Shown here piece by piece: positions 27,554 through 37,637 of a stretch of 64,000 nucleotides of DNA. How positions within the stretch are numbered: position 1 is the stretch's first letter; the number at the start of each line of letters is the position of its first letter. The stretch is from Campylobacter estrildidarum (GTDB taxonomy: Bacteria; Campylobacterota; Campylobacteria; Campylobacterales; Campylobacteraceae). Both the position numbers and the translations under genes were made by a program. The stretch lies in assembly GCF_005406205.1 (NCBI RefSeq), contig NZ_NXLZ01000001.1:1-64000 (forward strand). Direction: 5' to 3'. The notes beneath the pieces are model-generated. The model was not told where the DNA came from and made no database searches. It was given only the letters and a program-made list of their open reading frames with translations.

Positions 27554-27631
27554 TTAAAATTTTTCAGGATACAAAAGTGCATAAAAAAGATAACAAGCAA
27601 GTGCTAAACTTAAAATCAATAAAAAGATCAT
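27554..27631 (-). CDS. kdpF: KdpF, small stabilising subunit of the Kdp pump
   Basis: This 25-residue peptide is a single hydrophobic helix ending YLFYALLYPEKF, close to the C-terminal pattern of E. coli KdpF (YLVYALINAEAF). KdpF sits between KdpA and KdpB and stabilises the complex. The ATG at 27631 is preceded by AGGA, and the stop lies nine bases before kdpA. It is too short for most gene finders. It is the first gene of the kdpFABC operon; the 82 bases between it and the dcuB stop must hold the promoter if the operon has its own. Confidence 0.88.
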   Translation of the reverse strand: MIFLLILSLALACYLFYALLYPEKF

Positions 27632-27713
27632 TATAAATCCTATTAATAAAAATCATTACATATAAAGGGTTTTAATTCTATCCTTGCTAGACTTATAATT
27701 TGCTTTAAACATT

Positions 27714-29270
27714 TTAAAGATATCCAGCTATCATTGCGATAAAATAACCTGCTACACAAGAAGCTGTTACACCAATAAGCCCTGGTAAAATAAAACTATG
27801 ATTAATAATAAATTTACCAATACGAGTCGTTCCTGATCGATCAAATTGTATGGTTGCTAAATCACTTGGATAAGTTGGTAAAATATAATACCCATAGCAA
27901 GCAGCCGCAAAAGCTATAATAATACCTGGCTCAACGCCAATTCCTAAAGATAAAGGAACAAAAGCTGAAATAGCTGCTGCTTGAGAATTTACAAATTTAG
28001 AAATTAAAAGAAGCATTAAAGCATAAGTCCAAGGATGCTCTCTAACTATATCTCCTAGCAAAGCCTTCATCATAGGGGTATGAACTGCAAACATAGTATC
28101 CGCCATCCAAGAAATTCCAAAAACTGCAACAAGAGCTACCATTCCTGACTTAAAAATTTCATTTGAACTGACTTTTTTTACATCAGTTTTTGTAAAAATA
28201 ATAATCAAAGCACCCGCTAAAAGCATAAACATTTGAATGATTGACACCATAGAAATGTAATTATAACTTGGATTTCCAAGCTTATCTTTTTGAGGAATAG
28301 CTACAATTTTAGAATTTTCTTCCAAGGTATTTATTTGACTTTTATCCGGTTTTAAACCTAATTTTTTAAGATCAATAATACCCTTATTTTCTCCATTTAA
28401 TGTCCATTCTATGGTATTATTAATATGTGTTTGATATATCATTTTTTGACCCCAGTTAGGTTTTAAACTATCAAATATACCAATAATAGCTACCAAACAA
28501 ATAGCGGCTATAAAAATCCACATCGCAATCCAATTACCTATAGGTAATTTAATATTTAAAAGAGTTTTAGAGTCACCGTAAACATACTTTTTAAACTCAG
28601 AATCTTTCAATTTTTCTTGAAAAACCTCATCTTTATCTAAATCTTTACCTCTAAACCAAGAAAACACTCCAACACATAAAACTCCTATAAGAGTACTAGG
28701 TATAGTGATTTGAAGTAAATTAATATAACCATCAAAGCCAACTAGCTTATGAGAAGCATTTAAAAGTAAAGCGGTTAAACTTACAACCGCTACAGAAACC
28801 GGACTTGCTATAATTCCCATTTGTGAAGATATAGAAGCTGCTGCCATAGGACGTTCTGGGCGAATACCATTTTTAATTGCAATATCATAAATAATAGGCA
28901 TAATAGTATATACCACATGTCCTGTTCCGCAAAGCATCGTTAAAAAACAAGTTACAAAAGGAGCTAAAATAGTCAAAAATTTAGGATTTTTTCTTAAAAT
29001 TTTTTCAGCAATTTGAAGCATAACATCTAAACCACCACTTGCTTGTAAAGTTGCACTTGCAACTACTACAGCTAAAATAGTGAGCATAACATCAATTGCA
29101 GGTTTTCCAGGCTTTATATGAAAAACAAAAACTAGCATCAAAATGCCTATACCGCCTAATAAACCGAGAGCTATTCCACCTTTCTTAGCTCCATAAAAAA
29201 GACAAACTAATATAACTACAATTTGAATAAAAAATTGCCATCCTTCGCTAAGATCAATTAAAAAATCCAT
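27714..29270 (-). CDS. dcuB: Anaerobic C4-dicarboxylate transporter DcuB
   Basis: DcuB exchanges fumarate for succinate across the inner membrane and supports fumarate respiration at low oxygen. The 518-residue protein is highly hydrophobic, with about 12 helices and the Dcu-family segments [33 protein letters not shown] and the C-terminal [18 protein letters not shown]. The start is the ATG at 29270 behind AAGGG; a TTG at 29276 is rejected. It is longer than E. coli DcuB (446) because of a hydrophilic insert around residues 270-330. By position it is Cj0671. Regulation by the RacRS system is known for C. jejuni dcuB. Confidence 0.93.
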   Translation of the reverse strand: MDFLIDLSEGWQFFIQIVVILVCLFYGAKKGGIALGLLGGIGILMLVFVFHIKPGKPAIDVMLTILAVVVASATLQASGGLDVMLQIAEKILRKNPKFLTILAPFVTCFLTMLCGTGHVVYTIMPIIYDIAIKNGIRPERPMAAASISSQMGIIASPVSVAVVSLTALLLNASHKLVGFDGYINLLQITIPSTLIGVLCVGVFSWFRGKDLDKDEVFQEKLKDSEFKKYVYGDSKTLLNIKLPIGNWIAMWIFIAAICLVAIIGIFDSLKPNWGQKMIYQTHINNTIEWTLNGENKGIIDLKKLGLKPDKSQINTLEENSKIVAIPQKDKLGNPSYNYISMVSIIQMFMLLAGALIIIFTKTDVKKVSSNEIFKSGMVALVAVFGISWMADTMFAVHTPMMKALLGDIVREHPWTYALMLLLISKFVNSQAAAISAFVPLSLGIGVEPGIIIAFAAACYGYYILPTYPSDLATIQFDRSGTTRIGKFIINHSFILPGLIGVTASCVAGYFIAMIAGYL

Positions 29271-29297
29271 AATCAATCCCTTTTTAAATTATAAAAA

Positions 29298-29313
29298 ACA
29301 ATTGCACAATTGT
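29298..29313. promoter_or_regulatory. 7-2-7 palindrome in the dcuB promoter
   Basis: ACAATTG and CAATTGT flank a two-base spacer. On the minus strand a TATAAT (29288-29293) follows four bases later, so the palindrome occupies the spacer or -35 area of the dcuB promoter. That is a repressor- or activator-like position. The bound factor is unknown. Confidence 0.45.
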
Positions 29314-29386
29314 ATCATAATTTAAAAATAAATATAATATTTATTAAATAATATAAATAAAAATTAAATATAAGAAGTCTTAAAGT

Positions 29387-30637
29387 TTATCCTTCAAGCT
29401 CGTAAAGTTTTTTTCTATCTGTAGAACTTGCAATATTGAGATGTTTTCGATATTTCGTAACTGTACGACGCCCTATATCGATTTTAAATTCATCTTGTAT
29501 AAGTTTTAAAATTTTACTATCACTTAAAGGTTTTAAGCGATTTTCATTTTTAACTAAATTTGCAATAAAATCTTTAACACTAGTATTGGAAGTTTCTCCC
29601 TCTTCATCAAGCGCAAAAGCAAAAAAATCTTTCAAAGGAATCAATCCTCTTTCGCAACTTAAATATTTATTTGCAATCGCTCTTGAAACTGTAGAGGCAT
29701 TACGATCGAGATCTTCAGCAATATCTTTTAAAGTCATAGGTTTAATGTCTTTACCTATAAAAAAATCATATTGATGTTCTACTATCATCAATCCAATTTT
29801 ATATAAAGTTGCTTTTCGCATAGCCAAAGCATCTACTAAATTTTTAGCCTCTTTAATATAATGTGCTAAATATTCATGATTAATCCCATCTGTTTCTATA
29901 GAAATTTCAGGATAATACTCATCGTTAATTTTTACTTTAATTTCATTATTTTCACGAAAAATAAAGATATCTGGAATAATAGCTTGAGAATCTTCAAAAT
30001 ATTCTAAAAATGGAGGAATACTGAATTTTTTGATAGCAGCAATTGCTTGAGTATATTTTTTTTCTTTCGTGTAATCTTGTATGTTCTCAAAATCTAATAT
30101 TAGCATTTTACAAAAATCGTAAAGTTCTTCATCGAGATCTTCATTTTCAAGGGCAAATAAAAAAGCTTCTTTATAATCTTTAGCACCCACCCCTATAGGA
30201 TCTAAGAATTTAAAACGCATTCTTATATTTTCAAGATCTTTTTCGTCCACATCTTGCATAATTTCTTCATCAAATTCAAAATACCCTTCATGATTTAAAC
30301 ATTGTATGATTTTATTTGCAATATCTTGAGATTTTTTTGTAGGAAAAAGTGGAGGGATAATTTGTTCATTTAAAAGCTCATAAACACTTTTTTTACCGAC
30401 CCCCATGCTTTCAATCATAGTAGAATTTGTATTATTTTTATAAAAAGAATCAAAATAACTCTTTCCTTTTTCAGAAGTTTTAATCGCATCTTGAACACTT
30501 AAAAAAGGGTTTTCTTCTGCAAATTTATCCAAATTTTCTTTTAAATCTTCTATATTTGCTTGTAAAATAGGAAGCCAAGAACGCAAAGTTTGAGAAATTT
30601 TTGTTTTTGCACTTTGAGTAATCTTTTGCTTTAACAT
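29387..30637 (-). CDS. rpoN: RNA polymerase sigma-54 factor RpoN
   Basis: RpoN directs polymerase to -24/-12 promoters; in Campylobacter it controls the rod, hook and ring genes together with FlgR and FlgS. The 416-residue protein has the activator-binding region I (KISQTLRSWLPILQANIEDL), the core-binding domain, a helix-turn-helix (DIAEDLDRNASTVSRAIANK) and the RpoN box GRRTVTKYRK at 389-398, which reads the -24 element. Its ATG shares one base with the lptB stop. Three target promoters are recognisable in this same window. Confidence 0.97.
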   Translation of the reverse strand: MLKQKITQSAKTKISQTLRSWLPILQANIEDLKENLDKFAEENPFLSVQDAIKTSEKGKSYFDSFYKNNTNSTMIESMGVGKKSVYELLNEQIIPPLFPTKKSQDIANKIIQCLNHEGYFEFDEEIMQDVDEKDLENIRMRFKFLDPIGVGAKDYKEAFLFALENEDLDEELYDFCKMLILDFENIQDYTKEKKYTQAIAAIKKFSIPPFLEYFEDSQAIIPDIFIFRENNEIKVKINDEYYPEISIETDGINHEYLAHYIKEAKNLVDALAMRKATLYKIGLMIVEHQYDFFIGKDIKPMTLKDIAEDLDRNASTVSRAIANKYLSCERGLIPLKDFFAFALDEEGETSNTSVKDFIANLVKNENRLKPLSDSKILKLIQDEFKIDIGRRTVTKYRKHLNIASSTDRKKLYELEG

Positions 30638-31365
30638 CAGTCTAGGAGTTTAAACTCCGCTCCTAAGTAGTATTTTTTTACATCTTTATTATTGGCAATT
30701 TCTTCAGCATTTCCACTTGCCAATAAAGAACCTGAACGAATAACATACGCCCTATCACAAATAGCTAAAGTCTCACGTACATTGTGATCTGTAATTAAAA
30801 CTCCAATATTGAGTTTTTTAAGCTCTTTAATTAAAGCTTGAATTTCAGAAACCGCAATAGGATCAACTCCAGCAAAAGGTTCATCAAGAAGTAAAAATTT
30901 AGGTTCACACATTAAACTCCTTGCCAACTCACAACGTCTTCTTTCACCACCACTTAAACTTAATCCCTTTCTTAAGCGAATCGGTTCTATGCTCAAAAGT
31001 TCAAGCATTTGCTCTACTTTTTCGTTTAAAACTTCCTTGTCTTCGTAAAAAATTTGCGCAGCTAAAAGCAAATTATCTTCCACACTTAAATCTTTAAAAA
31101 TACTACTTTCTTGTGGCAAATACCCTATTCCTTTTCTTGCACGCTTATTTAAAGGTTCTTTTGTAATATCTAAGCCATCAAGAAGCACTCTGCCGCTACT
31201 TGGAGAAATCAATCCACATATCATATAAAAAGTGGTTGTTTTTCCTGCTCCATTAGGTCCTAAAAGTCCGACAACTTCTCCGCTATTTAATTCTAAAGAT
31301 ATATCTTGTATGATTTTAGTTTTTTTGATGATTTTCTCTAAATTCAATATCTCTAACTTACTCAT
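30637..31365 (-). CDS. lptB: LPS export ABC transporter ATPase LptB
   Basis: LptB powers extraction of lipooligosaccharide from the inner membrane by LptFG. The 242-residue protein has Walker A (GPNGAGKTTTFYM, about residues 34-46), the Q-loop (YLPQESSIFKDLSVEDN), signature LSGGERRRCELARSL and Walker B (LLLDEPFAG). The C-terminal stretch (DVKKYYLG) is typical of LptB. It lies between tsaE and rpoN with 4-base and 1-base overlaps, an lptB-rpoN pairing also seen in many proteobacteria. Its partners lptA and lptC lie about 13 kb away in the window. Confidence 0.95.
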   Translation of the reverse strand: MSKLEILNLEKIIKKTKIIQDISLELNSGEVVGLLGPNGAGKTTTFYMICGLISPSSGRVLLDGLDITKEPLNKRARKGIGYLPQESSIFKDLSVEDNLLLAAQIFYEDKEVLNEKVEQMLELLSIEPIRLRKGLSLSGGERRRCELARSLMCEPKFLLLDEPFAGVDPIAVSEIQALIKELKKLNIGVLITDHNVRETLAICDRAYVIRSGSLLASGNAEEIANNKDVKKYYLGAEFKLLD

Positions 31366-31766
31366 AAAATTTCATACTTTCTTTTATTGTTTTCAACGCT
31401 AATTTTAATTACCGTGCTTGAAATTCCAAATTGTAATAATTGATTTCTTAGCTCCTCATCTCCCCATTCTACCAAATGCAAACCTTCTTCAAATAAATTA
31501 TCAAACAAGCCGTTCTTTAAAAGCCCATCTAATCCTTTTTGATAGATATCATAATGATATACACAAATATTTTCATTTTGATATTTTTGCATGATAGAAA
31601 AAGTTGGAGAAGTCACTTGGTCGCCTAAATTTAAAAATTTAACCCAAGCTTGAACTAAACTAGTCTTTCCACTAGCTAAATCTCCTTGCAACAAAACCAC
31701 TCCATTTTTTGGCAGATCGATTAAAAGTTTATCTAGTTCGCTTTGGCTTAAAATTATTTCTTTCAT
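31362..31766 (-). CDS. tsaE: tRNA threonylcarbamoyladenosine ATPase TsaE
   Basis: TsaE is the ATPase that, with TsaB and TsaD, makes the t6A37 modification of tRNAs reading ANN codons. The 134-residue protein has the P-loop GDLASGKTSLVQAW (about residues 28-41), the SPTFSIMQKY motif and LVEWGDE near residue 98, all typical of the family. It overlaps lptB by 4 bases and the S4-domain gene by 4 bases. By position it is Cj0668. Confidence 0.93.
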   Translation of the reverse strand: MKEIILSQSELDKLLIDLPKNGVVLLQGDLASGKTSLVQAWVKFLNLGDQVTSPTFSIMQKYQNENICVYHYDIYQKGLDGLLKNGLFDNLFEEGLHLVEWGDEELRNQLLQFGISSTVIKISVENNKRKYEIL

Positions 31767-32008
31767 AGCTTTTCTACATATTGATTTTGAGCGTTTTTAG
31801 GAATGCTTTTCATCGTTGGTATAGCTAAAACTTTATATTCTTGAGTATATTCCATAAAATGCAAGCTAATGATATCTCCTATCTTTACCTCTTTACTTGC
31901 TTTAACAATATTACCATTAATCCCTACAACCCCACTTTTACACATATCTTCAGAAATTGCTCTTCTTTTGGTAATATTTACCACATTTAAAAATTTATCC
32001 ACTCTCAT
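31763..32008 (-). CDS. S4-domain RNA-binding protein
   Basis: This 81-residue protein begins MRVDKFLNVVNITKRRAISE and contains VVGINGNIVKASKEVKIGD, a complete S4 domain like those of HslR/Hsp15 and YlmH-type proteins. Hsp15 rescues stalled 50S subunits; S4 proteins also modify or bind rRNA, so the precise role is open. The start is the ATG at 32008. No ribosome site precedes it; a TAAAAT -10-like box ends only eight bases upstream, so the mRNA may be leaderless. It heads the run tsaE-lptB-rpoN and is divergent from argG. Confidence 0.85.
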   Translation of the reverse strand: MRVDKFLNVVNITKRRAISEDMCKSGVVGINGNIVKASKEVKIGDIISLHFMEYTQEYKVLAIPTMKSIPKNAQNQYVEKL

Positions 32009-32016
32009 AAGAATGA

Positions 32017-32022
32017 ATTTTA
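32017..32022 (-). promoter_or_regulatory. -10 box of a possibly leaderless transcript (S4-domain gene)
   Basis: On the minus strand TTGCTAAAATTC places an extended -10 (TGCTAAAAT) eight bases before the ATG at 32008. A start of transcription at the usual distance would fall on the A of the ATG. Confidence 0.45.
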
Positions 32023-32117
32023 GCAAAAAAAATCAAATTTTGGAACATATTTTGCTTATGAGATAAAATTTTAATTAAATTCTTAAATCTTTAATAAAAT
32101 TTTAGATACAATGCATC

Positions 32118-32123
32118 TATAAT
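32118..32123 (+). promoter_or_regulatory. -10 box for argG
   Basis: TATAAT about 38 bases before the argG ATG, with a GAGGA ribosome site ten bases before the ATG (32146-32150). The upstream DNA has the alternating A/T stretches common before Campylobacter promoters. Confidence 0.5.
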
Positions 32124-32160
32124 AAAGTTTTATAACGCAAAAATCGAGGAAATCTATTTT

Positions 32161-33381
32161 ATGAAAAATGAAATAAAAAAAGTTGTTTTAGCATATTCTG
32201 GTGGTCTTGATACGAGCATTATTTTAAAATGGCTTCAGGATGAATACAAGTGTGAAGTTATAACTTTTACAGCCGATATCGGACAAGGAGAAGAACTAGA
32301 ACCCGCTAGACAAAAAGCTCTTGCCTTAGGAATTAAAGAAGAAAATATTTTCATTAAGGATTTAAAAGATGAATTTGTTAAAGATTATGTATTTCCTATG
32401 TTTAGAGCAAATGCACTCTATGAAGGAGAGTACTTATTAGGAACAAGTATAGCACGTCCGTTGATTGCAAAAACTCAAGCACAAATTGCTATCCAAACCA
32501 AAGCAGATGCGGTTAGCCACGGTGCCACAGGCAAAGGAAATGATCAGGTGCGTTTTGAATTAGGTTATTTAGCTTTTAACCCAAATTTAAAAATCATAGC
32601 ACCATGGAGAGAATGGGATTTAAATAGCAGAGAAAAACTTTTAGCGTATGCTCAAAAACACGGCATAGATATTTCCAAAAAAAAAGGTAAATCCCCTTAT
32701 TCTATGGATGCAAATTTACTTCATATTTCCTATGAAGGACTTGTTTTAGAAGATCCAGCTTGTTTTCCAGAAGATGATATGTGGAGATGGACAAAAAATC
32801 CAAAAGAAGCTCCGAATGAAAGTGAAATTATAGAGCTTGAATTTCAAAAAGGAGATCTCATTGCAATCAATGAAAAAAAACTTTCACCAGCAAAACTTTT
32901 AATTCAGCTAAATCAACTAGGTGCAAAACATGGTATTGGTCGCCTTGATATGGTTGAAAACCGCTATGTTGGAATGAAAAGTCGAGGTTGTTATGAAACT
33001 CCAGGAGGAACTATACTTTTAAAAGCTCATAGAACTATTGAAAGTATTACTCTTGATAGAGAAGCTGCGCATTTAAAAGACGAGTTAATGCCAAAATATG
33101 CAAATTTAATTTATAATGGATATTGGTTTTCCCCTGAAAGGCTAATGCTTCAAGCGTTAATTGACGAATCGCAAAAATACGTTAATGGAAAAGTCAGCAT
33201 TGAACTTTATAAAGGCAATGTCATAATTAGAGGTCGCGAAAGCGCAAACGATAGTTTATTTAATACAGCTTATTGCACTTTTGAAGAAGATGAAGTTTAT
33301 AATCAAAAAGATGCAGCTGGATTCATAAAACTCAATGCTTTGCGTTTTATCATTGCAGGAAAAAATGGAAGAAAATTTTAA
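32161..33381 (+). CDS. argG: Argininosuccinate synthase ArgG
   Basis: ArgG joins citrulline and aspartate with ATP in the penultimate step of arginine synthesis. The 406-residue protein has the ATP-pyrophosphatase loop ([16 protein letters not shown], about residues 10-25), [17 protein letters not shown], the substrate segments [16 protein letters not shown] and ETPGGTIL. Length is normal. It opens a plus-strand block with rplI, hslV, hslU and era; only 14 bases separate it from rplI. Confidence 0.98.
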   Translation: MKNEIKKVVLAYSGGLDTSIILKWLQDEYKCEVITFTADIGQGEELEPARQKALALGIKEENIFIKDLKDEFVKDYVFPMFRANALYEGEYLLGTSIARPLIAKTQAQIAIQTKADAVSHGATGKGNDQVRFELGYLAFNPNLKIIAPWREWDLNSREKLLAYAQKHGIDISKKKGKSPYSMDANLLHISYEGLVLEDPACFPEDDMWRWTKNPKEAPNESEIIELEFQKGDLIAINEKKLSPAKLLIQLNQLGAKHGIGRLDMVENRYVGMKSRGCYETPGGTILLKAHRTIESITLDREAAHLKDELMPKYANLIYNGYWFSPERLMLQALIDESQKYVNGKVSIELYKGNVIIRGRESANDSLFNTAYCTFEEDEVYNQKDAAGFIKLNALRFIIAGKNGRKF

Positions 33382-33395
33382 CTAAGGAAACAAAA

Positions 33396-33839
33396 ATGAA
33401 AATATTATTAATTAAAGATGTTAAAGGACTTGGAAAGGCTGGAGAAATTAAAGAAGTTAAAGATGGATATGGACAAAATTTTTTAATCGGAAAAGGACTA
33501 GCTAAAGCTGCTACAACAGAAGTTTTAAGAAAATATGAAAGTGATAAGAAAAAAGAGGCTGAAAATTTACGCTTTGAAATTGCAAATTTAGAAAAGCTAA
33601 AAGAAGAGCTTAGTAAAATCACTCTTGAAATTTTTAAACCTGTTGGAGCCAATGGCAATTTATTTGGTGGGGTTACAAAAGATGAAATCGCTCATACGCT
33701 TAAAGAGCAAAAAAATATAGAGCTTGATAAAAAAAGTTTAGAGTGCGACACCTTAAAAAGTCTTGGAATTCACGAAATCAGTGTAAAATTAGGTCATGCA
33801 ATTCATGCAAAATTTAAAATTGATATAAAGGCAGAATAA
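33396..33839 (+). CDS. rplI: 50S ribosomal protein L9
   Basis: L9 binds 23S rRNA at the base of the L1 stalk and helps hold the reading frame. The 147-residue protein starts [18 protein letters not shown] and contains the conserved [19 protein letters not shown], the long connecting helix (residues 45-75) and the C-terminal domain with [14 protein letters not shown]. Its stop codon shares a base with the hslV start (TAATG). Confidence 0.98.
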   Translation: MKILLIKDVKGLGKAGEIKEVKDGYGQNFLIGKGLAKAATTEVLRKYESDKKKEAENLRFEIANLEKLKEELSKITLEIFKPVGANGNLFGGVTKDEIAHTLKEQKNIELDKKSLECDTLKSLGIHEISVKLGHAIHAKFKIDIKAE

Positions 33840-34381
33840 TGTTTCACGCAACTACAATTTTAGCCTATAAAGGTAAAAATAAATCCGTAATTGGAGGAGA
33901 TGGACAAGTTAGTTTTGGAAATACGGTTTTAAAAGGCAACGCGGTTAAAATTAGAAAACTTAACAATGGTAAAGTTTTAGCAGGTTTTGCGGGAAGTACA
34001 GCAGATGCTTTTAATCTTTTTGATATGTTTGAAAATTTATTACAAAGTTCTAAAGGCGATCTTTTAAAGGCTGCTATAGATTTTTCCAAAGAATGGAGAA
34101 AAGATAAATATTTAAGAAAACTCGAAGCCATGATGCTAGTACTTGATAGAAATCATATTTTTTTACTCTCAGGAACTGGCGATGTGGTAGAACCTGAAGA
34201 TGGAGAAATCGCAGCTATAGGAAGTGGAGGAAATTATGCACTTTCAGCTGCAAGAGCTCTAGCAAAACACGCTTCCTTAGATGAAGAAGAACTTGTAAAA
34301 TCAAGCTTACAAATTGCGGGAGAAATTTGCATTTATACTAACACAAACATAAAAACCTATACAATAGAGGATGAAAAATGA
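33839..34381 (+). CDS. hslV: ATP-dependent protease proteolytic subunit HslV
   Basis: HslV is the proteasome-like peptidase of the HslUV complex. The 180-residue protein starts [12 protein letters not shown]; removal of the short leader leaves the catalytic N-terminal Thr. [22 protein letters not shown] and [15 protein letters not shown] are typical of the family, as is [15 protein letters not shown]. It is coupled to rplI (1-base overlap) and to hslU (4-base overlap), which encodes its unfoldase. Confidence 0.97.
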   Translation: MFHATTILAYKGKNKSVIGGDGQVSFGNTVLKGNAVKIRKLNNGKVLAGFAGSTADAFNLFDMFENLLQSSKGDLLKAAIDFSKEWRKDKYLRKLEAMMLVLDRNHIFLLSGTGDVVEPEDGEIAAIGSGGNYALSAARALAKHASLDEEELVKSSLQIAGEICIYTNTNIKTYTIEDEK

Positions 34382-35697
34382 ACTTAACTCCAAAAGAAAT
34401 AGTCAAATTTTTAGATGATTATGTTATCGGTCAAAAAAAAGCTAAAAAAATCATCGCTATAGCCTTGAGAAATCGTTACAGAAGAATGCAATTAAGCCCA
34501 GAACTTCAAGATGATATTATGCCAAAAAATATTTTAATGATAGGATCAACTGGAGTTGGTAAAACTGAGATTGCAAGAAGACTTGCAAAAATGATGGGTT
34601 TTCCTTTTATAAAAATTGAAGCTAGCAAATACACCGAAGTGGGTTTTGTGGGGCGTGATGTAGAGAGTATGGTAAGAGATTTAGCCAATGCGGCTTTAAA
34701 CTTAGTCAAGAATGAGCAAAAAGAAAAAAATAAAGATAAAATCGATGAATTTATTGAAAATAAAATTTTAGAAAAACTCTTGCCACCTTTACCAAAAGGC
34801 ATTAGCGATGAAAAACAAGAAGAATACAAAAATAGCCTTGAAAAAATGAGAACCAAACTTAGAAATGGGGATTTAGATGAAAGCAATATAGAAATAGAAA
34901 TTTCACAAAGTATGTTCGATACTAATCCTAATTTACCTCCTGAAATGGGGGCAATGCAAGACATTGTTAAGGTTATTGGTGTGGGCAGCAAAAAAGTCAA
35001 AAAAGAAATGAAAATTAAAGATGCTAAAAATGCTTTAAGAAACGAAGCTGGAGATAAAATTTTAGATCAAGAAAGTATCAAAAGTGAAGCTTTAAAAAGA
35101 GCAGAAAATGAAGGGATTGTTTTTATAGATGAGATCGATAAAATAGCCGTTTCAAGCGGAAATTCGAACCGACAAGATCCAAGTAAAGAAGGAGTACAAA
35201 GAGATTTATTGCCAATCGTTGAGGGATCTAGCGTTCAAACTAAAATCGGAACCCTAAAAACCGATCATATACTTTTTATCGCTGCAGGTGCTTTTCATTT
35301 AAGTAAACCAAGTGATTTAATTCCAGAACTTCAAGGACGTTTTCCTTTAAGAGTTGAACTTGATAGTTTAGATGATAAAGCTCTTTATGAAATTTTAACC
35401 CGTCCTAAAAATTCACTTTTAAAACAATACACCGAACTTTTAAAAACTGAAAAATTAGAACTTGAATTTGACGATGAAGCCATAAAAGAAATTGCAAAAA
35501 TAGCTTCTAAAGCAAATGAAGAAATGCAAGATATAGGCGCAAGACGCTTGCATACTGTGATAGAAAAACTTCTTGAAGACTTAAGTTTTGAGGCTGATGA
35601 ATACGCGGGTAAGAAATTTATCGTTGATAAAAAAATGGTCGAAGAAAAACTTGGAGATATTATAGAAAATAAAGATTTAGCTAGGTATATTTTGTGA
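34378..35697 (+). CDS. hslU: HslUV unfoldase ATPase subunit HslU
   Basis: HslU is the AAA+ ring that unfolds substrates for HslV. The 439-residue protein has Walker A ([14 protein letters not shown], about residues 57-70), the pore motif region ([17 protein letters not shown]), a long I-domain (about 110-230), Walker B ([12 protein letters not shown]) and the sensor ([11 protein letters not shown]). The C-terminus ARYIL is the peptide that docks into HslV. It overlaps hslV by 4 bases and era by 4 bases. Confidence 0.98.
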   Translation: MNLTPKEIVKFLDDYVIGQKKAKKIIAIALRNRYRRMQLSPELQDDIMPKNILMIGSTGVGKTEIARRLAKMMGFPFIKIEASKYTEVGFVGRDVESMVRDLANAALNLVKNEQKEKNKDKIDEFIENKILEKLLPPLPKGISDEKQEEYKNSLEKMRTKLRNGDLDESNIEIEISQSMFDTNPNLPPEMGAMQDIVKVIGVGSKKVKKEMKIKDAKNALRNEAGDKILDQESIKSEALKRAENEGIVFIDEIDKIAVSSGNSNRQDPSKEGVQRDLLPIVEGSSVQTKIGTLKTDHILFIAAGAFHLSKPSDLIPELQGRFPLRVELDSLDDKALYEILTRPKNSLLKQYTELLKTEKLELEFDDEAIKEIAKIASKANEEMQDIGARRLHTVIEKLLEDLSFEADEYAGKKFIVDKKMVEEKLGDIIENKDLARYIL

Positions 35698-36569
35698 AAA
35701 GTGGCTTTGTTAGCATCATAGGAAGAACCAATGCCGGAAAAAGTGCTTTGGTTAATTCCTTGCTTGAAGAAAAAATCACTCTAGTTTCTCATAAACAAAA
35801 TGCTACAAGGCGAAAAATCAAAGCCATAGTGATGCATGAAAAAGATCAAATTATTTTTATTGACACCCCTGGTTTACATAAAAGCAGCGCAACCTTAAAT
35901 CAAATGTTAGTTGAAAGCGCCATAAAAGCCATGGGAGATTGCGATTTGATTTTATTTGTGGCAAGCGTATTTGATGATTTAAAAAATTATGAAGAATTTT
36001 TAACATTAAAGCCAAAGGTTCCTCATATTATCGTTTTAAACAAAGTTGATTTAACCGATAATGCTACTCTTTTAAAAAAACTTAACGATTATGCTAAATT
36101 TAGCGATCATTTTAAAGCTATCATCCCTTATTCTTGCAAAAAAAAGACCTATAAAAAACTATTGCTTGATGAAATTGTAAAATATTTAGATGAGCACGAA
36201 TATTTTTATGATCCTGATTTTTTAACTCCAAGTAGCCAAAAAGAACTTTACAGGGATTTCATACTTGAAAGCATTTATGAAAATCTAAGCGAAGAATTAC
36301 CCTACTCTAGCGAAGTTATAGTCACTAAAGCCAAAGAAAAATCGAACTTAATCATTATAGATGCTCAAATCATTACAGACACTCATTCACATAAAGCTAT
36401 GTTAATAGGTAAAGATGGAATAACTATAAAACGAATAGGTAAAGATGCTAGAAAAAAAATCTCTCAATTAGCTCAAAATAAAATTCTTTTAAATCTTTAT
36501 GTTATAGTGAAAAAAAATTGGCAAAAAGATGAAGATTTTTTGAAAAAAAATTTAAACTATGAAGAATAA
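35694..36569 (+). CDS. era: Ribosome-assembly GTPase Era
   Basis: Era binds the 3' end of 16S rRNA during small-subunit assembly. The 291-residue protein has G1 ([14 protein letters not shown], about residues 10-23), G3 (DTPGLH), G4 (NKVD) and a C-terminal KH domain ([19 protein letters not shown]). The start is a GTG whose last bases overlap the hslU stop (GTGA), so translation is coupled. Its end overlaps the start of the next gene by 11 bases. Confidence 0.97.
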   Translation: MKSGFVSIIGRTNAGKSALVNSLLEEKITLVSHKQNATRRKIKAIVMHEKDQIIFIDTPGLHKSSATLNQMLVESAIKAMGDCDLILFVASVFDDLKNYEEFLTLKPKVPHIIVLNKVDLTDNATLLKKLNDYAKFSDHFKAIIPYSCKKKTYKKLLLDEIVKYLDEHEYFYDPDFLTPSSQKELYRDFILESIYENLSEELPYSSEVIVTKAKEKSNLIIIDAQIITDTHSHKAMLIGKDGITIKRIGKDARKKISQLAQNKILLNLYVIVKKNWQKDEDFLKKNLNYEE

Positions 36570-37637
36570 AATTGAAATTGTAAATTTTGAAAAACTCGTT
36601 TATATCCAAAAAAATGGTAAATTTGAAGAAGATATACTCTTTCAAGAAGCAATCAAAGAATGTGACATAAAAAATCTCCTTTTGATTATCAAATAGCTTT
36701 CTTGAAAGAGAATGAAATTTATCATTGTTTTTTAACTTCGGTTGAAAATTTACCTAAAAGCCAATTTTGCTTTCCAGAACCATTGATTTTTAAACCTTTA
36801 TTTAAAAATAATTTGATCAAAGAAGATAATTTTTGCTTTTTAGAAATTCATTTAAATGAAGTGTATTTGTGCTTTTATGAACAAGATAAATTTAAAGCTT
36901 TTAAAAAATTTAAATATGAAAAAACTTTAGAATTATTTTTAGAAAAAACACACATATTAGAACTTTTAAAACACTATGAAAGTGAAATTATAATCAGTTT
37001 TAAAAATAGTGATTTAATAAAAGAATTAGAAAAAAATGGAGCTATTTGTAAAATTTTCATACAGAATAAAAATACGCTTGCAAAATTAAGCATACCGCTT
37101 TTAGATAAAAATGCAAACTTTATCAAAACAATTAAAAAACAATTTCCTTTATATTTGAAACTAATTTTCTTATTTTTCTTAGTCTTTTTAAGTTTAAGTG
37201 GAATTTTAATTTTTGTTAATTTTTTAAATTATCAAGAGAATAAAAACTTGCAAACTCAAAATAAAAATTCTCAAGATAAGCTTTACAAACTAGAAAAAGA
37301 AAAAAATATAATCTTAGAAAAAAAACTCAAAGACTTAAATTTAACTCTTTATAATAAAAAAATACTTCTTGATCAAAATTTTAACCAACTGAGTGAAATT
37401 GTAAAAAATTTCAAACCAAACAAAGATAAAACTTTGATTTTAAAAAATATCTTTACTTGGCTCAATCAAAATTCCTTAGGAATTTCTAGCTTAAAACTAA
37501 AAGATTACAACATCATCATACAATTTAATAATCAAGAAAATTATCAAAATGCTCTTACAAATTTAAAAACCGATTTTAAGCTTATATCCAAAAACGATGC
37601 ACTGTATCAAATTATTTTAGAGTTAATCCATGGATAA
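36559..37637 (+). pseudogene. GspL/PilM-N-like protein, split by a one-base frameshift
   Basis: The ATG at 36559 opens a frame that ends at 36696 after 45 codons. A second frame starting at a TTG (36702) carries the remaining 311 residues. One extra A in the A6 run at 36669-36674 joins them (DIKKSPFDYQIAFLKENE) into a 359-residue protein. The joined protein has about 190 cytoplasmic residues, one membrane helix (YLKLIFLFFLVFLSL, near residue 200) and a periplasmic coiled coil with a small domain. This is the layout of GspL or a PilM-PilN fusion from type II secretion and type IV pilus platforms. The next gene has the GspM/PilO layout. By position it is Cj0660c. The family call is from architecture; the break could also be a sequencing error. 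Confidence 0.6.

Noticed and set aside
34506..35000. A 164-codon open frame opposite hslU
   Set aside because: It is a mirror of HslU codon usage. The Walker motif and I-domain are on the plus strand.
36702..37637. An intact gene starting at a TTG
   Set aside because: Forty-five codons of matching protein lie upstream in another frame, and one base in an A run joins the two.
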